From assembly GCA_963840725.1 (NCBI GenBank), contig CAWIZY010000009.1:372001-436000 (forward strand): a DNA stretch of 64,000 bases, given 5' to 3'. The position numbers and the translations under genes are program-made. Position 1 is the first letter of the stretch. Each line of letters opens with the position of its first letter. Under the pieces are notes generated by a model. The model saw nothing but the letters and a program-made list of their open reading frames with translations, ran no database searches and had not been told where the DNA came from. Below are positions 55,128-64,000 of this stretch, piece after piece. The stretch comes from CAVWDU01 sp963840725 (lineage in GTDB: Bacteria; Pseudomonadota; Gammaproteobacteria; Pseudomonadales; Halieaceae).

Positions 55128-57194
55128 ATGCAAGCCACCAGGACAACGCCCGCTAAATCCGATAAATACCCCAGGATGTTTTCGCCCCTGGATCTAGGCT
55201 ACACCCAGCTGAAAAATCGCGTGCTGATGGGCTCAATGCATACGGGTTTGGAGGACCTCCCCCGGGGGTTTGAGCGTATGGCCGCTTTTTACGCGGAGCG
55301 AGCCAAAGGCGGTGTGGGTATGATTACCACTGGCGGCTTTTCTCCCAGCCCAACCGCTCAGCTGGTTCCAGGTGAGTTTCTCTCCCACGAGGAGGAAGTG
55401 GCCGGCCACCGATTGGTGACAGAGGCTGTTCACGCTGCTGCCCCTGATTGCAAAATCAATCTGCAAATCTTACATGCCGGTAATCTTGCCTGGAATCCCG
55501 ACTGCGTTTCGCCGTCAGGGGTTAAGTCCCGCATTGGGCCGTTTCAACCCAAAGAAATGAGCGCGGAAGAGATCGAACAAACGATAGTGGACTTTGCAAA
55601 CTACGCAGCCCTGGCAAAAGAGGCTGGCTACGATGGCGTAGAAATCATTGGTTCTGCGGGTTACCTGCTCAGCACTTTCCTGTTAGAACGCACCAATCAT
55701 CGCACTGATGAGTGGGGTGGTAGTTACGATAATCGTATGCGCTTTGTCCTGGGGGTGATTAAGGCGGTAAGGGCTGCTGTGGGCCCCAACTTTATTGTCA
55801 TGTATCGCATAGCCGCCATGGATTTATTGGAGGATGGCAGTTCCTGGGAGGAGGTGGTCACTCTGGCAAAAGCCGTGGAAGCGGCTGGGGCCAATATGAT
55901 GAATGCACACTTTTGTTGGCACGAAGCACGTGTCCCCACCATCGCAACCATGGTGCCACGTGCGGCTTTCACCCGGGTTACCGGTCGCTTGAGAAAAGAG
56001 CTGTCCATTCCCATGGTCACCAGCAATCGTATAAACATGCCCAGCGTCGTGGAAGAAGTATTGCAACGTGGTGACGGCGATATTGTTTCCATGGCCCGCC
56101 CTATGCTGGCGGATGCAGAATTGGTGAACAAAGCCGCTGCAGGACGTGAGGATGAAATCAATACCTGCATCGCTTGCAACCAAGCCTGTCTGGACCACAC
56201 GTTTTCCGGCCAGCTCACCAGTTGCCTGGTAAATCCCAGAGCGTGTCATGAAACTGAACTAAATTATCTGCCAACCAAAAACCCAAAAAAAATAGCGGTG
56301 GTGGGCGCAGGACCAGCCGGTCTGGCCTTTGCCAACACCGCCGCTGAACGGGGCCATACGGTGAGTCTATTTGAATCCAGCGCAGCCATCGGCGGCCAGT
56401 TCAATCTCGCCAAACGGATACCTGGCAAAGAGGAGTTTTATGAGACGCTCCGCTATTTTCAGAAAATGCTCGAAATAAACGGCGTGAATCTGCAACTAAA
56501 CACGCGTGTGGATGCAGAGCAGTTGTCTGAATCAGGCTTCGATGAAATTGTACTGGCCACAGGTATCGTGCCACGTACCCCAGAGATCAATGGCATCAAT
56601 CACCCCAAAGTTATTGGCTACCTGGATGCGATCCTGGAGACCAAACCGGTCGGTAAATGCGTGGCCATAATCGGTGCAGGCGGCATTGGTTTCGACGTGG
56701 CCGAATACATAACCCACGCGGGTACCTCTGCCTCACTGGACGTTGACGTGTTTGCCAGAGAATGGGGTGTGGATTTCGACAAGCATCCTCGTGGCGGTGT
56801 GGCCGGTGTTGAAGCTGTGGTGGAAAAAGCCGATAGAGAAGTCTACCTACTGCAAAGAAAACCCACGCGTGTGGGTAAGAATTTGGGAGTGACCACCGGT
56901 TGGACTCACCGTATTACGCTAGACAAGCGAGGCGTCAAAATGATGAATGGTGTCCAGTACATAAAAATTGACGATGAGGGTTTGCATATTCAAATCGGGG
57001 AGGCTCCGGTTCAGGTTTTACCCGTGGATACCATCATCGTTTGCTCTGGCCAGGAACCCTTGCGTGAACTGCTGGACCCGTTAACAGCAAGCAAGGCAGG
57101 AAAAGTCCACTTGATCGGTGGCGCTTATGAAGCCATGGAACTTGATGCCAAGCGTGCTATTGATCAAGCGTGTCGCCTGGCCGCAGAAATATAG
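55128..57194 (+). CDS. NADH:flavin oxidoreductase/2,4-dienoyl-CoA reductase-like
   Basis: A 688-residue flavoenzyme of the FadH/old-yellow-enzyme type (E. coli FadH 672). The N-terminal TIM barrel starts PRMFSPLDLGYTQLKNRVLMGSM; the iron-sulfur cluster ligands lie in INTCIACNQACLDHTFSGQLTSCLVNPRAC; the FAD/NAD Rossmann part has AVVGAGPAGLAFANTAAERG and AIIGAGGIGFDVAEYI. GGAGG six bases upstream selects ATG 55128 over 55116. It probably reduces a dienoyl- or unsaturated acyl-CoA in the pathway. It starts 51 bases after the CoA-transferase stop. Confidence 0.92.
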   Translation: MQATRTTPAKSDKYPRMFSPLDLGYTQLKNRVLMGSMHTGLEDLPRGFERMAAFYAERAKGGVGMITTGGFSPSPTAQLVPGEFLSHEEEVAGHRLVTEAVHAAAPDCKINLQILHAGNLAWNPDCVSPSGVKSRIGPFQPKEMSAEEIEQTIVDFANYAALAKEAGYDGVEIIGSAGYLLSTFLLERTNHRTDEWGGSYDNRMRFVLGVIKAVRAAVGPNFIVMYRIAAMDLLEDGSSWEEVVTLAKAVEAAGANMMNAHFCWHEARVPTIATMVPRAAFTRVTGRLRKELSIPMVTSNRINMPSVVEEVLQRGDGDIVSMARPMLADAELVNKAAAGREDEINTCIACNQACLDHTFSGQLTSCLVNPRACHETELNYLPTKNPKKIAVVGAGPAGLAFANTAAERGHTVSLFESSAAIGGQFNLAKRIPGKEEFYETLRYFQKMLEINGVNLQLNTRVDAEQLSESGFDEIVLATGIVPRTPEINGINHPKVIGYLDAILETKPVGKCVAIIGAGGIGFDVAEYITHAGTSASLDVDVFAREWGVDFDKHPRGGVAGVEAVVEKADREVYLLQRKPTRVGKNLGVTTGWTHRITLDKRGVKMMNGVQYIKIDDEGLHIQIGEAPVQVLPVDTIIVCSGQEPLRELLDPLTASKAGKVHLIGGAYEAMELDAKRAIDQACRLAAEI

Positions 57195-57218
57195 ACGTTG
57201 GAAGTAGCCGGTCAGCCC

Positions 57219-57240
57219 TTTTTCAAAGTCCCCTGAAAAA
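57219..57240 (+). other. Hairpin between the FadH-like and carboxylase genes
   Basis: TTTTTCA, eight bases, TGAAAAA: a perfect seven-base-pair stem 25 bases after the FadH-like stop. No terminal T-run on either strand beyond the stem itself. It could be a weak terminator or an mRNA-processing site in the 244-base gap, which otherwise shows nothing. Confidence 0.35.
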
Positions 57241-57438
57241 GCGATGAGCCGGTAAATTTGGCACAAATCCCCATATAACTTGGCACCTGTTCCCATGCAG
57301 AATATCTCGAGGGCTTTAGACTAAGATTATGCCAGGTGTGCTTAGGAAACACGGTGCCACTGTGTCACTGGTTTTCTACTGCTCCATGGGCGGCGGTGCT
57401 GAAGTATTACTCAAGAACAACGGTTGCAGGAACCCATT

Positions 57439-59064
57439 ATGGCAGTTATCGAATCCCAATTGGACACCCAGTCCGATGCGTATATAGACAACCTGAAGGT
57501 GATGACCGCAGCGGTTGACGAATTTCGCAGTATCGAACGCCGCGTTATCGAAGCAGCACAGGCCAAAGCTCCACGCTACATAAAAAGGGGCTTCATACCT
57601 CCACGCGAGCGCTTGAGTCTGTTGCTTGATGCCGGCGCACCGTTTCTGGAGCTATCCACCCTGTGTGGTTATATGCAAGAGGAAGACACGGACGGTTCTG
57701 GTGCGGGCGGTGGCAGCATTACCGGCATCGGTTATATCGGTGGGGTCCGCTGTCTGGTGGCAGTCGATGACTACCTCACCAAAGGCGGCAGTATTACGCC
57801 GCTGGGCGGGAAAAAGCGTCTACGTTTACTGGAGCTGGCCCTCGAGAATAAGCTGCCCTTGATTGCCTTAGCGCAAAGTGGTGGTGGCAACCTGAAACTG
57901 GCAGGCGATATATTCGGTGAGTCAGGCAAAGGGTTTGCTCAACAGTGCCGGTTGTCTGCGGCGGGCATTCCACAGATTACCGTGGTTCACGGCGGTGCTA
58001 CGGCCGGCGGAGCTTACCAGCCGACTTTGTCTGACTACCTGATTCTGGTACGCAGGCAATCCACGATGTATCTGGCTGGCCCCCATTTGCTGAAAGCGGC
58101 CACCGGTGAAATCGCCACCGACGAGGATCTTGGCGGCGCGGAGATGCACAGCGAAATAGCAGGGACTAATGACTATTTGGCCGAGAACGACGCCGACGGT
58201 ATTCGTATTGCCCGCGAAGTGACCCAGAAACTGGGCTGGAATAAAAACCAGCCCCTGCACGCCCAAGTGTCCTATCAGCAGCCACTCTATGCCGCCGAAG
58301 AATTGCGCGGCATAGTGCCGGAGGATTCGAAAACGCCTTTTGATATGCGCGAACTGATCGCGCGTGTTGCCGACGGTTCCGATTTCCTGGAATTCAAAGC
58401 CGACTTTGATAACGGCACCCTCTGTGGCCATATTGAGATCGAAGGGCAGCCCTGCGGTGTTATTGCTAACAATAGCCCGATTACCGCTAAAGGCGCCATC
58501 AAGGGCGGACACTTTATTCAGTTGTGTGAACAGTCCGGCACACCCTTGTTGTTCCTAACCAACACCACCGGCTTCCTGGTCGGCACTGAGGCGGAGCAAG
58601 CCGGCATTATTAAACACGGCGCCAAGTTCATTCAGGCGGTCACCAACTGCACCGTACCTAAAATCACGCTAATCGTGAGTGGCTCTTATGGTGCAGGTAA
58701 CTATGCCATGGCAGGTCGCGGTATGAACCCGCGCTTTCTGTTCGCCTGGCCACGTAGCGTAGTATCAGTTATGGGTCCCGCCCAGGCCGGTAGTGTGTTG
58801 CGGCAGGTTGCCGAGGCAAAAATAACGCGCTCGGGTGGCGAAATAAACGATGAGACGCGTGCCATGGTTGACGCCATGGAGAAAAAGACGATTGAGGACA
58901 TGGAAGCCAGGTCCAATGCATTGGCCAACACCGCGCGGGTTTGGGACGACGGCATAATCGACCCTGCCGACACTCGCTCGGTGGTGGCCTTTGCACTGAG
59001 TGTTTGCCGTGAAGGCGATGAGCGTACTGTTAACACCAACACCTTTGGTATCGGGCGTTTATAA
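57439..59064 (+). CDS. Acyl-CoA carboxylase beta (carboxyltransferase) subunit, AtuC/MccB-like
   Basis: A 541-residue carboxyltransferase subunit. It shows ARYIKRGFIPPRERLSLLLDAGAPFLELS-type start, GGGSITGIGYIGG, HGGATAGGAYQPTLSDY (oxyanion and acyl-CoA pocket) and LVSGSYGAGNYAMAGRGMNPRFLFAWP (biotin-side loop). ATG 57439 has AGGA seven bases upstream. With the biotin carboxylase alpha subunit 33 bases downstream it forms a dodecameric enzyme for methylcrotonyl-CoA or geranyl-CoA. The AtuA gene nearby favours a geranyl/citronellyl-type substrate, but motif differences cannot settle it by eye. Confidence 0.9.
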   Translation: MAVIESQLDTQSDAYIDNLKVMTAAVDEFRSIERRVIEAAQAKAPRYIKRGFIPPRERLSLLLDAGAPFLELSTLCGYMQEEDTDGSGAGGGSITGIGYIGGVRCLVAVDDYLTKGGSITPLGGKKRLRLLELALENKLPLIALAQSGGGNLKLAGDIFGESGKGFAQQCRLSAAGIPQITVVHGGATAGGAYQPTLSDYLILVRRQSTMYLAGPHLLKAATGEIATDEDLGGAEMHSEIAGTNDYLAENDADGIRIAREVTQKLGWNKNQPLHAQVSYQQPLYAAEELRGIVPEDSKTPFDMRELIARVADGSDFLEFKADFDNGTLCGHIEIEGQPCGVIANNSPITAKGAIKGGHFIQLCEQSGTPLLFLTNTTGFLVGTEAEQAGIIKHGAKFIQAVTNCTVPKITLIVSGSYGAGNYAMAGRGMNPRFLFAWPRSVVSVMGPAQAGSVLRQVAEAKITRSGGEINDETRAMVDAMEKKTIEDMEARSNALANTARVWDDGIIDPADTRSVVAFALSVCREGDERTVNTNTFGIGRL

Positions 59065-59080
59065 CGTCGTTTCTGGCATC

Positions 59081-59096
59081 ATTTTGGGAACAAAAT
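59081..59096 (+). promoter_or_regulatory. Hairpin displaying the ribosome-binding site of the alpha-subunit gene
   Basis: ATTTTG-GGAA-CAAAAT ends two bases before ATG 59098, with the GGAA-like ribosome-binding bases in the loop. It could tune translation relative to the beta subunit. Weak evidence, based on position only. Confidence 0.3.
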
Positions 59097-59097
59097 C

Positions 59098-61173
59098 ATG
59101 ACTAAATTTACTAAAATACTAATTGCCAACCGTGGCGAGATTGCCGTGCGCGTGATGCGCACCGCCCGCGATCTAGGTTACCGCACAGTAGCCGTCTACA
59201 GTGAAGCCGATGCGGGCTCCCTGCATGTAAAAGAAGCGGATCAGGCCGTCTGTATTGGTGCTGCTCCTGTCGGTGAATCCTACCTGGTAGCCGATAAAAT
59301 CCTGGCCGCCGCCAGGCAAACAGGCGCCGATGCTATTCACCCTGGCTACGGTTTCCTATCGGAAAATGCCGACTTCTCAGAGGCTTGTGAGTCGGCGGGT
59401 ATTTGCTTTATTGGCCCCAGAGCCGAAGCCATCAATTTGATGGGTAGCAAGCGATTGTCCAAAATCGCCATGATCGACGCCGGCGTGCCTTGTATCCCCG
59501 GCTATCAGGAAGCGGACCAGTCTTATGAAACGTTGCTGGCCGAAGCCGAAGGTGTTGGCTTTCCGCTGATGGTCAAGGCCTCCGCCGGTGGTGGTGGCCG
59601 CGGTATGCGTCTGGTGTTTGAGGCGAGCGAGCTCGCCGAACAGATTCGCACCGCGCGTTCAGAAGCTGAAAGTGCTTTTGGCAATGGTGAATTGATCCTG
59701 GAGCGCGCGGTAATCGAGCCACGCCATATCGAGATTCAGGTATTTGCCGACGAGCACGGCAATGCGGTGTATCTGGGTGAGCGTGATTGTTCAATTCAAC
59801 GCCGTCACCAGAAGGTCCTAGAGGAAGCGCCCTCACCGTTTGTTGATCCTGACTTGCGTCAGCGTATGGGTGAGGCGGCTGTCAATGCGGCTAAAGCCTG
59901 TAATTATCGCGGGGCCGGTACCGTCGAATTCCTGGTCGAAAAAGACAAGAGCTTTTACTTCCTGGAGATGAATACCCGTTTGCAGGTAGAGCATCCGGTG
60001 ACTGAGATAATCACCGGTCTGGATCTGGTTTCCTGGCAACTAAAAGTCGCCGCAGGCGATAAACTGCCGCTGACTCAAGATCAGGTTGAGTTAAACGGTC
60101 ACGCTGTAGAAGTGCGCCTCTACGCTGAAGACCCACGTAACAACTTTATGCCACAAACCGGTCAGGTACGCTTTTGGAACTGTCCAGAACGACTAAACCG
60201 GCCTGAGCGTGCGGGTATCCGTATTGACCACGGTATTCAAACCGGACAGGAAATCAGTCCTTTCTATGACCCCATGATTGCCAAAGTCATTGCTTTCGGC
60301 GAAAACCGCGGTGAGGCGATTCGTCGTCTGGCCTCAGCCGTTCAGGACACCCGGTTGTTGGGCATGAACAACAACAAACTGTTTCTGCAAAACCTATTGC
60401 GTCACGAAGTGTTTGGCGCCGGTGAAGCCACCACGGCCTTTATCGAGCAGCACTTCAGTTCTGACATGAGCATGGATCAAAAGGAACCATCCAACGCCAC
60501 CCTGGCTAAAGCGGCTCTGCTTTATTTCCAGCGCTCTATCAAAGAGAGTGAGCGTAATATGTTTCACTGGAGTAGGGCGACTCCCCAGAATTATGTTTAC
60601 AAACTTGAGTTCGAGGGCATAACGAAAACCGTCAAACTGACAGAAAATCAACATTATTTTCAAGTCACGGTGGTTGCAGCTGACGCTGAGCAAGAGGGAA
60701 CTGAGACAGAGAACACTGAGGCAGAGAACACTGAGGCAGCGGGCAGTGAGGCAGCGGGCAGTGGACAAGAGGTCACGGTGTTGAAGTTTGTTTCGCTTGA
60801 TGAAAATACCTGTGTATTCATCGAAAACGGTGTACGTGAGGCGCTGGCCTTTGCCTTCGATGACAAGACTCTGTTTCTGGATGATGGCACCGGCCACTTT
60901 ATTCTAGACGATGTGACTCACCAACCTGCCGCCGCAGCCGGTGGTGCCGGTAGCGGCCAGATCAAAGCGTCGATGGATGGCGCCATTGTTGAGGTACTGG
61001 TGAAAGAGGGCGACGTCGTCGAAGTCGGTCAAACCCTGGTGGTGCTGGAAGCGATGAAGATGGAACATCCGCTCAAGGCGGGTATCAGCGGTACCGTAAC
61101 AGCTATCAGCTGCGAAGCCGGGCAGCAGGTTAGATCCAGGCAGTTATTGGCCAGCATAGAGGCCGACGACTAA
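59098..61173 (+). CDS. Acyl-CoA carboxylase alpha subunit (biotin carboxylase plus biotin carrier), AtuF/MccA-like
   Basis: A 691-residue protein. The biotin carboxylase part (about 1-450) has ANRGEIAVRVMRTARDLGY, the ATP-grasp glycine loop KASAGGGGRGMRLV, EMNTRLQVEHPVTE and RIDHGIQTGQEISPFYDPMIAKV. The middle BT domain contains a 15-base tandem repeat. The C-terminal biotinyl domain has VVLEAMKMEHPLKAG with the biotin lysine. It is slightly longer than typical (about 655-670), the excess being the repeat and linker. It is 33 bases behind the beta subunit and belongs to the same operon. Confidence 0.94.
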   Translation: MTKFTKILIANRGEIAVRVMRTARDLGYRTVAVYSEADAGSLHVKEADQAVCIGAAPVGESYLVADKILAAARQTGADAIHPGYGFLSENADFSEACESAGICFIGPRAEAINLMGSKRLSKIAMIDAGVPCIPGYQEADQSYETLLAEAEGVGFPLMVKASAGGGGRGMRLVFEASELAEQIRTARSEAESAFGNGELILERAVIEPRHIEIQVFADEHGNAVYLGERDCSIQRRHQKVLEEAPSPFVDPDLRQRMGEAAVNAAKACNYRGAGTVEFLVEKDKSFYFLEMNTRLQVEHPVTEIITGLDLVSWQLKVAAGDKLPLTQDQVELNGHAVEVRLYAEDPRNNFMPQTGQVRFWNCPERLNRPERAGIRIDHGIQTGQEISPFYDPMIAKVIAFGENRGEAIRRLASAVQDTRLLGMNNNKLFLQNLLRHEVFGAGEATTAFIEQHFSSDMSMDQKEPSNATLAKAALLYFQRSIKESERNMFHWSRATPQNYVYKLEFEGITKTVKLTENQHYFQVTVVAADAEQEGTETENTEAENTEAAGSEAAGSGQEVTVLKFVSLDENTCVFIENGVREALAFAFDDKTLFLDDGTGHFILDDVTHQPAAAAGGAGSGQIKASMDGAIVEVLVKEGDVVEVGQTLVVLEAMKMEHPLKAGISGTVTAISCEAGQQVRSRQLLASIEADD
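60706..60765 (+). repeat. In-frame 15-base tandem repeat (four units) in the carboxylase alpha gene
   Basis: Units at 60706, 60721, 60736 and 60751: ACAGAGAACACTGAG, GCAGAGAACACTGAG, GCAGCGGGCAGTGAG, GCAGCGGGCAGTGGA. They code for acidic five-residue units (TENTE, AENTE, AAGSE, AAGSG), presumably a loop in the BT domain. Confidence 0.9.
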
Positions 61174-61212
61174 ATCTTTCTTTCGAAAACACGTACAAAC
61201 AGGGCTGGTGTT

Positions 61213-63051
61213 ATGACTGATGCAATCAAGATAGCCAATTGTAGTGGCTTTTACGGCGACAAAATAGCCGCCGCTCTGGAGATGGTCGAAGGTGGCCCGA
61301 TTGATGTGCTGACCGGTGACTATCTGGCTGAGCTGACCATGGCTATCTTGTACAGCCAGAAGATGCAGAGAAGCGCTCAAGGAGATAATACTGGAGGCTA
61401 TGTAGGCACCTTTTTAAAGCAGGTCAAACAAGTCCTGAAGCCTTGTCTAGAAAACAATATCAAGATTGTGAGTAACGCGGGCGGACTGAATCCCGCAGGG
61501 ATGGCTGACGCGGTGAAAGAAATTGCCAAAGCGCTAGACCTGGACGTCAAGGTCGCCTACATAGATGGTGATGACCTGACGCCGCGTATGCAAAAACTAC
61601 AAGCCGAAGGCGAAGCCTTTGTTAATATGGACACTGGAGTACACCTGGCTGAGAACAAAAATCACCTGCTGACGGCCAATGCCTATCTGGGCGCCTGGGG
61701 CATCAAAGAGGCGCTGGATCAGGGTGCCGATATCGTGATCTGTCCAAGGGTCACCGATGCGGCGGTTGTAATCGGCCCGGCGGCCTGGAATTTCAACTGG
61801 CAGCGCAACGATTACGATGCACTGGCAGGCGCCTTGGCTGCGGGACATGTGATCGAGTGTGGCCAACAGGCCACGGGCGGTAACTACTCGTTCTTTCAGG
61901 AGGTCCCCAGTTTCGATAATGTTGGCTACCCCATTGCCGAAATCGAGGCCAACGGTAACTTCACCGTTACCAAGCATCCTGGCACTGGCGGTCTGGTCTC
62001 TGTGGGCACCGTTAAATCGCAGCTGCTCTACGAGATTGGTGATCCGGCCTACAAAAACCCCGATGTGATTGGCCATTTCGATACCTTAAGTATCGAGCAG
62101 ACCGGCGACGACCGAGTTTACGTGAGCGGGTGTAAAGGCTCCTGCCCACCGCCGGGTCACAAGGTGTGCATCAACACCCTTGGCGGTTTCCGCAATGGCT
62201 TTGAATTTATGCTCACTGGCCTGGATATCGAAGATAAAGCCAAGGTATTGACCGACGCGTTTCTGAACAATCTCGGCGGCAGGGAACAGTTTGACGACGT
62301 GTCGATCGAATTGATCCGCAGCGACAAAGAAAACCCGCAAATCAATGAAGAAGCCTTCGCCCGCTTACGTATTATCGCCAAATCTCGTGATAAGGACTTA
62401 GTTGGTCGGCTGTTTAGCGCCAAGTTGGTTGAAATGGCGTTGGGCAATATTCCAGGTTTGGGGCCGATGAACCCGATCGGCAACGGCGAGAGCTTTTTGG
62501 TCTACTGGCCAACGCTGGTTGATAGCCAATATATCATTGAGAGTGTTCACATAGACGACCAGGTCACCGAGGTAAGGCCAACCAACCAGCTCGGTCTCGA
62601 ACCGGTTAATCATCAGGTTGTGCCCGCGGCGGTACCCGCCGCTCCTGCTGGAGACACGGTCAGTATTCCCCTGGGCCGTTTATTTGGCACCCGCTCTGGC
62701 GATAAAGGTGGCTGCGCCAACGTTGGGGTATGGGCGACTAGCGCAGAAGCCTACGGGTTCTTACACGCATTTTTGACCGTTGATAAATTGAAAGTACTCA
62801 TGCCGGAAACGACCGATCTGGAAATAGTCCGCTATGACCTGGCCAACATCCACTCCTTGAACTTCTTTATCAAGGGCATTCTGGGGGAGGGGGTTGCCTC
62901 ATCGGTGCGTACCGATCCACAAGCCAAATCCATGGGCGAATACTTGCGTGCGAAAGTCATTGAAGTGCCTGAGACGTTAGCCGACACTATTTGGACCCCC
63001 GACGCCATCCCCGCAACAGCGGGGATAAAGGAACAAGGTATACCATCATGA
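61213..63051 (+). CDS. atuA: AtuA-family acyclic terpene utilisation protein
   Basis: A 612-residue protein of the AtuA/DUF1446 family. It opens IANCSGFYGDKIAAALEMVEGGPIDVLTGDYLAELTM, then IVSNAGGLNPAGMADAVKE and GADIVICPRVTDAAVVIGPAAW. The C-terminal AtuA-like domain, IPLGRLFGTRSGDKGGCANVGVWA, is fused. In Pseudomonas, atuA is essential for growth on citronellol and geraniol, but its reaction is not settled. Its 3' end overlaps the enoyl-CoA hydratase start (ATGA). It follows the carboxylase subunits directly. Confidence 0.92.
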   Translation: MTDAIKIANCSGFYGDKIAAALEMVEGGPIDVLTGDYLAELTMAILYSQKMQRSAQGDNTGGYVGTFLKQVKQVLKPCLENNIKIVSNAGGLNPAGMADAVKEIAKALDLDVKVAYIDGDDLTPRMQKLQAEGEAFVNMDTGVHLAENKNHLLTANAYLGAWGIKEALDQGADIVICPRVTDAAVVIGPAAWNFNWQRNDYDALAGALAAGHVIECGQQATGGNYSFFQEVPSFDNVGYPIAEIEANGNFTVTKHPGTGGLVSVGTVKSQLLYEIGDPAYKNPDVIGHFDTLSIEQTGDDRVYVSGCKGSCPPPGHKVCINTLGGFRNGFEFMLTGLDIEDKAKVLTDAFLNNLGGREQFDDVSIELIRSDKENPQINEEAFARLRIIAKSRDKDLVGRLFSAKLVEMALGNIPGLGPMNPIGNGESFLVYWPTLVDSQYIIESVHIDDQVTEVRPTNQLGLEPVNHQVVPAAVPAAPAGDTVSIPLGRLFGTRSGDKGGCANVGVWATSAEAYGFLHAFLTVDKLKVLMPETTDLEIVRYDLANIHSLNFFIKGILGEGVASSVRTDPQAKSMGEYLRAKVIEVPETLADTIWTPDAIPATAGIKEQGIPS

Positions 63052-63854
63052 CCGGAGAAAAACTGTCCCTGCACGGCCTGGTCTTCGAAGCCGTTGAGCT
63101 AGAAGTTGAGGACCACATATTAACCATCACCCTCAATCGCCCAGAGCGTAAAAACGCCATCAACGCGGCAATGGCAGCCGAGATCATCTACGCGCTGGAT
63201 TACGCCAAGCAAGAGCGGGATGTTCGCGTGGTTGTGTTGGCAGCCAGGGGCGATGTGTTTTGTGCCGGTGGCGACCTATCCCAGATGAGTGGCAGCAAAG
63301 TAGAAACCACCTCAACCGTACCGGTACGGGGCGGTAACGAGGACATCTCCCTGCGCTTACGTCACCTCAATAAACCGTCCATTGCTTGCGTACAAGGCAA
63401 CCTGTTTGCCGGTGCCCTGTTGATGCTCTGTAATGTCACCCACGCCATTGCAGCCGAAGGTGTGAAGTTTTCCGCACCGGAAATCAAGCGCGGCATCTGG
63501 CCGTTTATGGTGATGGGTGGGCTGTTCCGCATCATGCCTCAACGCGCCGCACTGGATTTTGTGATGCGCGGCAATGCAATTTCTACCGCGCAGGCTGAAC
63601 AATGGGGCCTGATCAATGAGGCCGTGCCGGCAGAGTCTTTAACCGATCACGTGGCCAGACTGGCCACCGAACTGGCTAGCCTGGCCCCCGGCTCCATGAG
63701 CATGGGGCTGGCGGCATTTGTAGAGCAGGATGCCATGGACTTTGACAGCGCACTACCATTCTTGGCCAGACAGATTGAAGCCTGCATCAAAAGCCCCGAC
63801 GCCATAGAAGGTATCACGGCTTTTTTGGAAAAGCGCGAACCCAAGTGGGATTAA
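63048..63854 (+). CDS. Enoyl-CoA hydratase/isomerase family protein (AtuE-like)
   Basis: A 268-residue crotonase-fold protein. HILTITLNRPERKNAINAAMAAEI near residue 20, the oxyanion-hole segment RGDVFCAGGDLSQMSG near 65, and ACVQGNLFAGALLMLCNVTHAIAAEGVKFSAPEIKRGIWPFMVMGG near 105-150. The ATG overlaps the atuA stop as ATGA. In the Atu pathway, AtuE hydrates isohexenyl-glutaconyl-CoA after the geranyl-CoA carboxylase step, which fits its place here. The first acid residue is not the usual Glu at both catalytic positions, so hydratase versus isomerase activity is not certain. Confidence 0.88.
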   Translation: MTGEKLSLHGLVFEAVELEVEDHILTITLNRPERKNAINAAMAAEIIYALDYAKQERDVRVVVLAARGDVFCAGGDLSQMSGSKVETTSTVPVRGGNEDISLRLRHLNKPSIACVQGNLFAGALLMLCNVTHAIAAEGVKFSAPEIKRGIWPFMVMGGLFRIMPQRAALDFVMRGNAISTAQAEQWGLINEAVPAESLTDHVARLATELASLAPGSMSMGLAAFVEQDAMDFDSALPFLARQIEACIKSPDAIEGITAFLEKREPKWD

Positions 63855-64000
63855 CGTCTCACTGAAGAACCCTCCGGCGCTCGCCAACACTGTGGTAGAG
63901 AGCTCCGACCGCGCTCGCCGCTGCGGAGTATGCGGGCGCCGGACGATCCCTGCTGGATGCGCTGGACGTCCCGCTCAGCAGATGAACAGACTATCGACTT
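63855..64000. other. End of window without a recognised gene
   Basis: 146 bases after the hydratase stop, GC-rich again, with no start codon and ribosome-binding site pair and no T-run hairpin that I can identify. The cluster may continue beyond the window. Confidence 0.5.

Noticed and set aside
1..64000. CRISPR array, tRNA or rRNA genes
   Set aside because: I saw no regularly spaced direct repeats of 25-40 bases and no recognisable tRNA or rRNA sequence. The REP-like repeats at 34.9, 36.3, 39.3 and 39.9 kb are not a CRISPR.

Overview
The window looks like a chromosomal segment of a high-GC gammaproteobacterium, probably free-living or aquatic. Pointers are the gene families (GlgC/GlgP, single-chain Sat plus CysC, EgtB/EgtD, menaquinone-type HemG, a RAYT transposase, RND efflux with a NodT-type outer membrane factor, an Atu-like acyl-CoA carboxylase) and the Gram-negative envelope proteins. 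I cannot name the genus. I saw no rRNA, tRNA or CRISPR array.

Region 1 (1-12.3 kb) is a storage-glucan block: the 3' part of a glycogen phosphorylase, glgC, pgm, a convergent second-type alpha-glucan phosphorylase, a second glgC, a GH57 glycosidase and malQ. Together these interconvert glucose-1-phosphate, glucose-6-phosphate, ADP-glucose and alpha-glucan. No glycogen synthase or branching enzyme lies in the window.

Region 2 (12.4-27.6 kb) holds sulfate activation (cysC, sat) with a DHH phosphoesterase, the ergothioneine pair egtB-egtD, a nitroreductase/GST pair, an exported MsrB, a D-aminoacylase-type amidohydrolase, an HDAC-lipoprotein-sirtuin operon, and the three-gene AmmeMemoRadiSam set (amrS divergent from amrB-amrA).

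Region 3 (27.6-53.4 kb) is accessory in character. It has phosphate and polyphosphate genes (Na/Pi symporter, PPK2), a broken cysK, two RAYT-type transposase copies flanked by a GGACACCCACCTA repeat, a VCBS-repeat lipoprotein, hemG, and an AraC-controlled-looking envelope cluster (DUF3011-porin, periplasmic amidohydrolase, DcaP-like porin, periplasmic glutaminase, tripartite RND efflux, amino-acid-binding protein). Eight genes between 28.2 and 51.1 kb carry frameshifts, whereas 1-27.6 kb and 53.8-63.9 kb show none. Either this stretch is decaying or the assembly has local indel errors.

Region 4 (53.5-63.9 kb) begins beside a remnant of the rpoD 3' end. It is an intact operon-like run: CaiB-type CoA-transferase, FadH-like dienoyl-CoA reductase, biotin-dependent carboxylase beta and alpha subunits, AtuA-family protein and enoyl-CoA hydratase. 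It is probably a catabolic pathway for a branched or terpenoid acid. By eye its codon use is less GC-rich than region 1, which suggests separate acquisition.
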